A stretch of DNA of 27,269 bases from an uncultured Bacteroidales bacterium. GTDB lineage: Bacteria; Bacteroidota; Bacteroidia; Bacteroidales; Paludibacteraceae. A program made the translations under genes and the position numbers. Every line of letters begins with the position of its first letter. Positions within the stretch are counted from its first letter, which is position 1. Below are positions 7,880 to 15,440 of this stretch, in pieces. The stretch spans positions 1-27,269 of the forward strand of contig CAIQOG010000355.1 in NCBI GenBank assembly GCA_903873355.1, in the 5' to 3' direction. The notes under the pieces are model-generated. The model did not search any database, had not been told where the DNA came from, and worked only from the letters and a program-made list of their open reading frames with translations.

Positions 7880-9418
7880 ATGAAAACCAAAACAAACATA
7901 GTACCCGCTTTATTAGGATTGACAACTCTCTCTGCACTGTCAGCTCAAACAACCAATCATCCGAATGTAATTTACGTTTTCCCGGATCAGTTCCGAAATT
8001 GTGCTCTTCATTTCTGGAACGACGATGCATTTAAATCTTATGTAAATTTTAAAGCCGACCCCACTCACACTCCTCAGATTGATAAATTTGCGCATGAAGC
8101 AGTGGTACTTTCCTCGGCTCAGAGCAACTGTCCGCTCAGTAGTCCTCACCGGGCCATGTTGTTCAGCGGATTATACCCCGATGCAAACGGAGTGATGCTT
8201 AATTGTCTCGATAAACGTCCGGTAAGTAATTTGAAAGTGGATATAACTACCATTAGCGACGTGTTTAGCCAAAACGGATACGACTGTGGTTACATTGGCA
8301 AATACCATTTGGATTATCCAACTCCCAACAATCCGCAACATCCGGGCAGCTATGTTGATGACAGAGATCCGGTGTGGGATGCCTATACACCCAAAGAACG
8401 TCGTCACGGGTTTAATTATTGGTATTCGTATGGCACATTCGACGAACATAAGAATCCGCATTACTGGGACACGGAGGGAAATCGCCACGATCCTAAAGAA
8501 TGGTCACCAAAACATGAAGCCGACAAAGCCATTGAATACCTGACAAGCGTACGCGACAAAAACAAACCGTTTTTTCTGGTGGTAAGTATGAATCCGCCTC
8601 ACAGTCCATATCAGTCACTTAATGATTGCATGGAAGAGGATTTTTATTTATACAAGGACATTCCGCTTTCGAAATTGTTGGTTCGTCCCAATGTAAATCC
8701 GGAATTGACAAAAAAACAAAAGGCTGCACCTTACTATTTTGCCAACATCAGTGGAGTTGACCGCGAATTTGGAAGGATACTTTCGGCAATTAAAGCTATG
8801 GGACTTGATAAAAATACCATTGTGGTTTTTTCATCCGACCATGGTGAAACACTTGCCAGCCATGTGGAAGACGCAAAAAACAGCCCTTACACGGAGGCTA
8901 TGAATGTGCCCTTTATCATACGTTATCCTGAAAAGTTGAAACCTCACGTGAGTAAACTGTTATTGTCTACTCCCGATATAATGCCCACACTATTGACACT
9001 GGCTGGATTAAAAAGCACCATTCCGTCCACTGTGGAAGGTACTGATTTATCCGAAGAATTTATCCGGTTAAAACCAACTGAGAATGCGCCCAAAGCAGTT
9101 TTATACATCAGAGATGCTGATGGTAAGAAAAACAATGAGAAAAAGACCATAAGTTATTTTCCGGTGGCACGCGGACTAAAAACCGAACGGTATACGCTGG
9201 CTCTGACCATTGATAAAAAATCCAGTAAACTGGCTGAAGTGCTTATGTATGACGATCTGAAAGATCCCTATCAAATGAATAATCTGCCGGTTGACAAAAA
9301 CAGAGAACTTTTTAATTCACTTTGCAGCCAACTGCCTGCTTTATTGAAAAAGGCAAATGACCCCTGGTATCGTGAGAGGATTCTGAGTGATATAATCCCT
9401 TACCAAAATCTGCATTAA
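7880..9418 (+). CDS. Serine-type family S1 sulfatase, secreted
   Basis: This 512-residue enzyme would hydrolyse sulfate esters on the glycan or its oligosaccharides. It has a signal peptide (to about AQ, residue 23), a metal-binding PDQ near residue 36, and the signature S-S-P-H-R at residues 87-91 aligned with the usual C/S-x-P-x-R. Ser87 would be the residue turned into formylglycine, so this is a serine-type sulfatase that needs an anSME-type radical SAM maturase; none is in the window. A nearby Cys84 in NCPLSSPHR is three residues too early to be the modified residue. The second metal-binding part is SSDHGE, with Asp320-His321. The length is typical of S1 enzymes. It follows the fucosidase by 16 nt. 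The target position (fucose or amino-sugar sulfate) cannot be read from sequence. Confidence 0.88.
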   Translation: MKTKTNIVPALLGLTTLSALSAQTTNHPNVIYVFPDQFRNCALHFWNDDAFKSYVNFKADPTHTPQIDKFAHEAVVLSSAQSNCPLSSPHRAMLFSGLYPDANGVMLNCLDKRPVSNLKVDITTISDVFSQNGYDCGYIGKYHLDYPTPNNPQHPGSYVDDRDPVWDAYTPKERRHGFNYWYSYGTFDEHKNPHYWDTEGNRHDPKEWSPKHEADKAIEYLTSVRDKNKPFFLVVSMNPPHSPYQSLNDCMEEDFYLYKDIPLSKLLVRPNVNPELTKKQKAAPYYFANISGVDREFGRILSAIKAMGLDKNTIVVFSSDHGETLASHVEDAKNSPYTEAMNVPFIIRYPEKLKPHVSKLLLSTPDIMPTLLTLAGLKSTIPSTVEGTDLSEEFIRLKPTENAPKAVLYIRDADGKKNNEKKTISYFPVARGLKTERYTLALTIDKKSSKLAEVLMYDDLKDPYQMNNLPVDKNRELFNSLCSQLPALLKKANDPWYRERILSDIIPYQNLH

Positions 9419-9472
9419 GACATCATAATATGAAATCAGATTGAATGTTATGAATCAAATAAAACAATACTT

Positions 9473-10477
9473 ATGACCTATACAGCCAATTTAAACCGTT
9501 ATACCGATATGATTTACCGCCGTTGCGGTAACAGTGGTATTAAATTATCAGCCCTTTCACTGGGCTTGTGGCACAACTTTGGTGATGTTGATGTGGCGGA
9601 AAACTACCGCAATATTCTTCGTTTGGCGTTCGACAGTGGAATTACCCATTTCGACCTGGCCAATAACTATGGACCACCTCCCGGAAGTGCCGAAACTAAC
9701 TTTGGAAGAATACTTCACGAAGATTTCAGAAGCTACCGTGACGAGTTGATCATTTCTACCAAAGCAGGTTATACCATGTGGGATGGACCTTATGGTGACT
9801 GGGGTTCGAAGAAATACCTTGTTTCGAGCCTCGACCAAAGTCTGATACGAATGAAACTGGATTATGTTGATATTTTTTATCACCACCGACCCGACCCAGA
9901 CACCCCGCTCGAAGAAACGATGTCTGCGCTCGATTTAATCGTGCGTCAAGGCAAAGCATTGTATGTGGGTTTATCCAATTATCGTGCTCCCGAAGCTGCT
10001 AAAGCTTTCGAAATCCTAAACCAAATGGGAACACCCTGTCTCATTCACCAACCGAAATACTCGATGTTCGAACGCTGGGTGGAAGGTGGTTTGCTGGATG
10101 TGTTGGAGCAATATGGTGTTGGTTGCATACCCTTTTCACCTTTGGCACAGGGATTACTGACCAATAAATATCTGAACGGAATTCCTGCTGACTCACGGGC
10201 TGCGATTGGTCATTTCCTGAAATCGGATATGATTACTCCGGAGCGAATCAGTCAGATAAAAGCCCTGAACGACATAGCTACAGAGCGAAACCAGTCTTTG
10301 GCGCAAATGGCACTAGCCTGGCTGCTGAAAGACAGACGCGTGACTTCGGTTTTAATTGGTGCCAGTAAACCCTCACAACTGGCTGATTCATTGCTTTGTC
10401 TGAAAAATATTGAGTTCAATGTTCAAGAACTGACAGCCATTGAGTCGATATTGAGCAAAAAAAATAATCGATTTTAA
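9473..10477 (+). CDS. YghZ-like aldo/keto reductase
   Basis: The 334-residue cytosolic protein is strikingly like the YghZ/Gpr group (AKR14-like), an NADPH-dependent reductase of L-glyceraldehyde 3-phosphate and other small aldehydes. The start region matches the group's pattern (RY...M-YRRCGNSGIKLSALSLGLWHNFG), which supports ATG 9473. The catalytic tetrad is complete: Asp61 and Tyr66 in FDLANNYG, Lys97 in ISTKAG, His138 in FYHHR. A C-terminal VTSVLIGAS segment binds the cofactor. It has no signal peptide. Placed between a sulfatase and a sugar transporter, it could reduce L-lactaldehyde made from L-fucose to L-1,2-propanediol, or act on another sugar aldehyde; this role is inferred only from context. 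Confidence 0.85.
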   Translation: MTYTANLNRYTDMIYRRCGNSGIKLSALSLGLWHNFGDVDVAENYRNILRLAFDSGITHFDLANNYGPPPGSAETNFGRILHEDFRSYRDELIISTKAGYTMWDGPYGDWGSKKYLVSSLDQSLIRMKLDYVDIFYHHRPDPDTPLEETMSALDLIVRQGKALYVGLSNYRAPEAAKAFEILNQMGTPCLIHQPKYSMFERWVEGGLLDVLEQYGVGCIPFSPLAQGLLTNKYLNGIPADSRAAIGHFLKSDMITPERISQIKALNDIATERNQSLAQMALAWLLKDRRVTSVLIGASKPSQLADSLLCLKNIEFNVQELTAIESILSKKNNRF

Positions 10478-10521
10478 TAAAACTATAATCAAAATAAATG
10501 TTCTAATCAAATTAAACTATT

Positions 10522-11787
10522 ATGAATAATCAAAAAACAGAAGTAAATTATGTAGGCCCGTTTATAACGCTGGTCTTTTTGTTTTTCATCGTTGGCTTTT
10601 TAACTACAGCTAACGGTCAATTTCAAGGACCTTTAAAAGCTGCTTTTCTAAGCAATGCAGGTGATTTGAAAAATACTTTTGCCACCTTAATCTCTTTTTC
10701 GTGGTTTTTGGCATATCCTTTAACTGGTGGCATTGGCTCTTCTTGGGTTAGCAAATTCGGATACAAAGGTACCCTGCTCAGGGCATTACTTGTTATGATT
10801 TTCGGATTGGGGATTTTCTTTCTTTCATCCTGGTACTACGAACAATTTCCCGGATCCAATGTACAAATCAGTTCGGCCAGTATTCCTGTTGGGTATTTTA
10901 TTTTTTTATTGGGTTCTTTTATTGTAGGTACTTCAGCAACTATTATGCAAGTTGTGTTAAATCCCTATCTCACAGCCTGTAACGTTAAAGGCACACAACC
11001 TGTTCAGCGATTAAATATCGGAGGTTCGTCCAACTCAATCGGGACTACTATAGCTCCTTATTTTGTAACAGGTATTGTGTTTGGCGGTTTATCGATGGAA
11101 AAGGTAAAGGTTAGTCAGTTGATGATTCCATTTATTGCACTCATGGTAGTAATTGCAGTGGTAACACTTATTTTGTCGCGCATTTCTTTGCCCGAGATTG
11201 AAGAAACCAAAACCGTAAAAGGTGAAAAACTTGGTAAAAGTGTTTGGTCATTCAGCCATCTTACTCTTGGAGTTATAGCTATATTTTTTTATGTAGGAGC
11301 TGAAGTGGCAATAGGTGCCAATCTGAATTTATTTGCGATTAGTTTGGGAGGCTCTTTTGCAATCGGTGCTGCCATTATGGCCACCTTGTATTGGAGTGGA
11401 ATGCTGGTTGGACGTTTGATATCAAGTTCGTTAAAGAGTGTTACTCCTCAAACTCAGTTGGCTTTCACCAGCGTATTTGCAACTATTTTTATAGTTCTTG
11501 CAATTGCTTTTAATAATCCCTGGTTATTGGTAGTTGTCGGCTTGTTTCATTCGGTTATGTGGGGCTCTATTTTCACTTTGTCTGTTAGTAAACTTGGAAA
11601 GTATACTTCCAAAGCATCCGGTGTGTTTATGATTGGTGTGTTAGGTGGAGCACTTATTCCGCTCTTACAGGGTGGGCTGGCCGATGCTTATGGTTGGCGT
11701 TGGACCTGGTTGCTGGTAATTATATGCGAAATATTTATTTTGTATTATGCCCTCTACGGGTCAAAAATCAAACAATCAGAAATTTAA
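10522..11787 (+). CDS. FucP/GluP-type (FHS) sugar transporter of the MFS
   Basis: The 421-residue membrane protein has about 12 hydrophobic helices and the family's NPYLT motif (residues 147-151) in the fourth or fifth helix. It would carry a released monosaccharide across the inner membrane. Aligned by eye with E. coli FucP, the two carboxylates needed for proton-coupled fucose uptake (Asp46 and Glu135) correspond here to Gly32 and Gln143. The Gln is as in GluP-type members of the family, so glucose, galactose, N-acetylhexosamine or another sugar is possible as well as fucose. The gene lies 44 nt after the reductase gene, and the group ends after it. Confidence 0.85.
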   Translation: MNNQKTEVNYVGPFITLVFLFFIVGFLTTANGQFQGPLKAAFLSNAGDLKNTFATLISFSWFLAYPLTGGIGSSWVSKFGYKGTLLRALLVMIFGLGIFFLSSWYYEQFPGSNVQISSASIPVGYFIFLLGSFIVGTSATIMQVVLNPYLTACNVKGTQPVQRLNIGGSSNSIGTTIAPYFVTGIVFGGLSMEKVKVSQLMIPFIALMVVIAVVTLILSRISLPEIEETKTVKGEKLGKSVWSFSHLTLGVIAIFFYVGAEVAIGANLNLFAISLGGSFAIGAAIMATLYWSGMLVGRLISSSLKSVTPQTQLAFTSVFATIFIVLAIAFNNPWLLVVVGLFHSVMWGSIFTLSVSKLGKYTSKASGVFMIGVLGGALIPLLQGGLADAYGWRWTWLLVIICEIFILYYALYGSKIKQSEI

Positions 11788-11791
11788 ATAA

Positions 11792-11847
11792 ACTGACAGT
11801 CAGTATTTTTACGTGTTGAAAAGTATCGGTTTTTCGGGATTTTCAAC
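11792..11847 (+). terminator. Weak terminator-like hairpins after the transporter gene
   Basis: ACTGA (11792-11796) pairs with TCAGT (11800-11804) and is followed by ATTTTT. A second inverted repeat, GTTGAAAA (11815-11822) with TTTTCAAC (11840-11847), lies just behind. The first stem is short, so efficient termination is uncertain, but the position at the end of the transporter gene and before a new promoter fits. Confidence 0.4.
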
Positions 11848-11946
11848 CATTCTGATATTTAAGCGAATTATTTTAAGACTTGAATAGCCGCATCAAAAAA
11901 CTTTGCTAAGTATCAATGCTAAGTACTATGATGAATTATATGTCAG

Positions 11947-11964
11947 TTTTGTACGTGTACAAAA
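11947..11964. promoter_or_regulatory. 18-bp palindrome, probable operator
   Basis: TTTTGTACGTGTACAAAA is a perfect inverted repeat of 8+8 bases around GT. It lies 28 nt upstream of the -33 element at 11993-11995, a suitable place for an activator. The regulator that binds it is unknown; HTCS proteins are expected to bind direct rather than inverted repeats, so a separate dimeric regulator may be involved. The remainder of the gap 11788-12057 holds the promoter and hairpins and no gene. Confidence 0.5.
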
Positions 11965-11992
11965 ACGGCATATCTATGTATAATTTTACCCA

Positions 11993-12021
11993 TTGTAAGA
12001 GTTTAATACAAACTATATTTG
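11993..12021 (+). promoter_or_regulatory. Promoter of the lyase gene group
   Basis: TTG at 11993-11995 and TATATTTG at 12014-12021, separated by 18 nt, fit the Bacteroidota consensus. The ATG of the first gene follows about 36 nt after the -7 box. No further TAnnTTTG box was found in the short gaps downstream, so this may drive the whole group up to the window end. Confidence 0.6.
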
Positions 12022-12057
12022 CATATCAAAAATAACAAATCTTAAATTTACAATTTT

Positions 12058-12657
12058 ATGAAAAAACTAATTATTATTGCATTGGTATTATTTTCAGGCT
12101 TTTCAGCTATGGCACAAAGTTACTCATTGAAAAACGGTGGTTTTGAAAATGGAAATTTAATAAAAGGAGTAAAAAATGCTGCTGAAGGCAATGACTGGTA
12201 TTGGCAAGCCGACCAAAACAAAGTACCCGGAAGCGCTATTGAATTAAGCACTACCGAGAAAAATAAAGGCAAAAATTCATTGAAAATGGCTGCCTCCGGA
12301 GAGATACTGGCACGTTACAATGTGGGAATTGTAAAAAGACTGGGTATTCTATCTAAAATTAATTATACCCTGACGTTTTGGGCAAAATCAAATATAGAGG
12401 TAAAATTGAATTGCAACTACGATGGTTTTATCATAAAAGATGGTATATCGACAAAAACAGGAACACCAGGCGACGTAATAAAAATAACAGGAAATAATAA
12501 ATGGGAAAAATACACTCTTCAACTTAAAGGTAAATTATTTTCTGGTGGTGGTAACTGGGATTTTACTCAACCAATTAATTTGAATCTTGGTCTTGAAAAA
12601 CAAACTTTATCGGATAATTTAGAATTATACATTGACGATTTAGAATTACTAGACTAA
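12058..12657 (+). CDS. Small secreted carbohydrate-binding-like protein
   Basis: The 199-residue protein has a clear signal peptide (MKKLIIIALVLFSGFSAMAQ) and then a single predicted beta-sandwich. It opens with LKNGGFENG and closes with LELYIDDLELLD, the framing typical of CBM4/9-like and related galactose-binding-like jelly rolls; aromatic residues that could stack on sugars (DWYWQ, W at several places) lie between. No catalytic motif, lipobox or T9SS tail is visible. It is the first gene after the promoter and is cut off from the lyases by a strong hairpin, so it may be made in larger amounts than they are. A stand-alone glycan-binding role is likely, but the family is not certain. Confidence 0.65.
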   Translation: MKKLIIIALVLFSGFSAMAQSYSLKNGGFENGNLIKGVKNAAEGNDWYWQADQNKVPGSAIELSTTEKNKGKNSLKMAASGEILARYNVGIVKRLGILSKINYTLTFWAKSNIEVKLNCNYDGFIIKDGISTKTGTPGDVIKITGNNKWEKYTLQLKGKLFSGGGNWDFTQPINLNLGLEKQTLSDNLELYIDDLELLD

Positions 12658-12677
12658 GATTTCATGTTTAGTTCTTT

Positions 12678-12708
12678 ATCGGGCAGTCTTCAAATGAAGC
12701 TGCCCGAT
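12678..12708 (+). other. Strong intergenic RNA hairpin
   Basis: ATCGGGCAG (12678-12686) pairs with CTGCCCGAT (12700-12708), and inside it CTTCA (12688-12692) pairs with TGAAG (12695-12699), leaving a 2-nt loop and a single bulged T. The hairpin is about 14 bp long. There is no T run after it, so it is not a classical terminator. It may protect the 3' end of the upstream message or dampen read-through into the lyases. Confidence 0.55.
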
Positions 12709-12765
12709 GGTATTTAACACCGGATGTCCTGTTAAAACACGTGTAAGTCATATGAGTATATCTCA

Positions 12766-15414
12766 ATGAAAAAAATCATACTTCTTTTTTTTACATTAAT
12801 TCCCTCTCTATTGTCCTTTGGCGATACTCCCGCTGAGTTAACAGCCATTGCTAATTTGAGAACGACTTATTCAAAAAGCCTTTCACGTAGCCAGGACTTA
12901 GTAGCCGACAGCTATGATATTTGCCTGAAACAACTTCAACCGAACGGGCAATTTACGGATTATATTTCTACCGAAAATTCGCTAAGTGGCAGCAATTCAT
13001 TTAAAAGTACTTCGTCAACACTCCAAAACAATGCGGGCGATTTTCTATACACTTGTTTTGCCCGAATTTGGCGTATTGCCGAGAATTTCAGAGGAAAATC
13101 CATCCCCGACAGTATTCGGTTAAAGCTTTATCAGTCAATTATTTATTATGGTAATTTAGAAACCTCACGACCCAATGTTTCAGGACGCTTTCACCGTTCG
13201 TGTTTTGCTATACCGAGCTGTGCCGTTAATATATACTTTTGTTTACTATCCACCATGGAATTGATTGAAAACGGGACAGTTACCGACAGTTTGAGTATAG
13301 CTGCCAATGCAAAATTAAAAGCGTTGGGCATGCAAACATGGACTCAGCCTTACCGGAATGATTCAACCGACAATAATGTGGTGAGTGTAAACAGATTCCG
13401 GAACGATGTATGGTGGGTTGGCGGAAACGCTATTGCTTACAGAAGCTTATTGCCTGTGGCTGCCATGTTCAGGTCAGCGCCTATGATTAGTGTGATATCG
13501 CAGGTGGCCATCGGTGCCCTTTCAACCGTTTCGCAAACGACCTACAATACTGCATTTTGGATAGAAGGTTTTACTACTGATGGGGCAGGATGGGGACATG
13601 GAAAACAATGTTTGATTTGGGGTTATCCTGCCGATGGAGCATCATCTGCGATGGATTTGCTTTCAACACTATCTTCCACTCCCTGGCTGCAAAAACTCAA
13701 CCGAAGTAATGTCGATGCGGTTCTGAATTACATACGTCGCTCTGCGTTTTACTATCATAATGGTTATGTTCCACCCTTGTTCGACCGGACAAATGCCACC
13801 GCTAGTAAAACCGCGTCAACCATTAAATCAGCAACCCTTGCTACAAAATTGCTTTCAAATTTTTCATCCTCACTGACAACAGCAGAAATCGCAGAGTTGA
13901 ATCAGTTTAAATCCGAAGCAGCTACTTATAAAATTTCCATGACAAACTATCCGAATGGAAGTTATAATGGCACCCGCTATTTTTTTAATAACGATGACCT
14001 GATTAAAAAGAATAAAGATTACATGGTTTTAATCAATATGGCATCATCGCGTACGTATGGACTCGAAAGTGCCATTGACGCAGCTAATGGATTTAATCTT
14101 TTTGCCTGCGATGGTACCACGCTTTACCAAAAGAGTGGTGATGAGTATTTAAAAGCTTATGGAGCTTTGAATCAGAGTGCTTTGCCTGGCATTACTTCCA
14201 GACAGATTGACAACAGTGCTTTGGTAGGCATAACTCTTTGGGGCGGCTTTAATAGCAAACACAATTTTGCTGCCGGAGCTACCAGTTTGGGAACAAATTT
14301 TGCCGGTGGATTTATATTTGAAAAACAAGATGCTCCTGCCACTGCTGCCGGCACAACTCCCAATAATCAGAATCCGGGTATTTATGGAGTTAAGGCGTAC
14401 AAATCTTACTTTATGATGGGCGATATGCTTGTAGCTATGGGAGCTGGAATTACAAATCTTAATACTTCACTTGCCGGTAATATAATTACATCTGTGGAAC
14501 AAAATCTACGCAAAACGGATTTGGCTGTAAATAACATCCCGGTAACTGCAGCTACTTATTCCGAGATTCTGAAAACGGCCACAGATAATACTGTAGCAAC
14601 GAAGTGGGTGACAAACAACGGCTTTGCTTTTGGAGTTCTTCCGACTTATACCAGCGGTGAGGTAAAACTGACTGCCGAAACCAGGAATACAATATGGCAG
14701 ACATTGGCTCCGGCCCTGAATACCGGTGCTGAAACTACCCAGGCTATGATGCAACTGCAGATTGACCATGGAAAAACAGTAACAAACGGAACCTACGTTT
14801 ATCTGGTTTCGGCAACCGGCACTATTCCTGCTCAACTCCCCGTGATTATTTCCAATAACACTTCACTCCAGGCAACTGCGGCAGTTGACAGTTCGCTTAT
14901 CGGAGGGGTGTTTTATGATAATTTACTGGGAATTACGTTTGGGAAATATAGTTATAAATTGTCGGCACCAGCAGCCTTATTAATTGAAAATTACAATTCC
15001 GATTCCATTTCGGTAACTCTTACCGATGCCAAAATGAACAGTGCTCTTATAACCATGACATTGACCACTACACTGCCAATCTCAGGTACAATTGTGTCGA
15101 AGTCCGGTAATAACTATATCATATCAGTCAATTTGCCTCAGGGAGAGCTTTGTGGGTCTCCTGTAACCGTGAAAGTTAAACGAATTAAAACATTTACTGC
15201 TGTAAATGAGCTTGCTGATGAGAAAATTCATTACTGTATCAATGGTCATGAAGTTACTTTTTCTTCAGTAATTCATGATCTTAGTGTCTACAACCAGTTA
15301 GGTATGCTCATTTCCAAAAAACAAATGACAAATGTATGTCATCTGGCACAAAGCGGTGTGTACATCTTTCAGGCTGATGGAAAAGTGATGAAACTTGTTA
15401 TTGGAAATAATTAA
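12766..15414 (+). CDS. PL8-like polysaccharide lyase with T9SS tail (lyase A)
   Basis: The 882-residue protein is expected to cleave a uronic-acid-containing chain by beta-elimination outside the cell. It has a signal peptide, an alpha/alpha toroid and a beta super-sandwich region. By-eye alignment with PL8 gives Asn221 (VGGN), His278 (GWGHG) and Tyr287 (WGYP), with the 9-residue His-Tyr spacing of chondroitinase AC and hyaluronate lyase, and Arg341. The second Arg of the usual R-x3-R pair is Thr345. Residues from about 806 onwards add a tail with the pattern ...LSVYNQLGMLI...SGVYIFQ...KLVI, like a T9SS sorting domain. It is closely related over most of its length to the next gene. The substrate is not known. 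Confidence 0.82.
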   Translation: MKKIILLFFTLIPSLLSFGDTPAELTAIANLRTTYSKSLSRSQDLVADSYDICLKQLQPNGQFTDYISTENSLSGSNSFKSTSSTLQNNAGDFLYTCFARIWRIAENFRGKSIPDSIRLKLYQSIIYYGNLETSRPNVSGRFHRSCFAIPSCAVNIYFCLLSTMELIENGTVTDSLSIAANAKLKALGMQTWTQPYRNDSTDNNVVSVNRFRNDVWWVGGNAIAYRSLLPVAAMFRSAPMISVISQVAIGALSTVSQTTYNTAFWIEGFTTDGAGWGHGKQCLIWGYPADGASSAMDLLSTLSSTPWLQKLNRSNVDAVLNYIRRSAFYYHNGYVPPLFDRTNATASKTASTIKSATLATKLLSNFSSSLTTAEIAELNQFKSEAATYKISMTNYPNGSYNGTRYFFNNDDLIKKNKDYMVLINMASSRTYGLESAIDAANGFNLFACDGTTLYQKSGDEYLKAYGALNQSALPGITSRQIDNSALVGITLWGGFNSKHNFAAGATSLGTNFAGGFIFEKQDAPATAAGTTPNNQNPGIYGVKAYKSYFMMGDMLVAMGAGITNLNTSLAGNIITSVEQNLRKTDLAVNNIPVTAATYSEILKTATDNTVATKWVTNNGFAFGVLPTYTSGEVKLTAETRNTIWQTLAPALNTGAETTQAMMQLQIDHGKTVTNGTYVYLVSATGTIPAQLPVIISNNTSLQATAAVDSSLIGGVFYDNLLGITFGKYSYKLSAPAALLIENYNSDSISVTLTDAKMNSALITMTLTTTLPISGTIVSKSGNNYIISVNLPQGELCGSPVTVKVKRIKTFTAVNELADEKIHYCINGHEVTFSSVIHDLSVYNQLGMLISKKQMTNVCHLAQSGVYIFQADGKVMKLVIGNN

Positions 15415-15440
15415 CCATTCGACTAAATAAAAACATAAAA

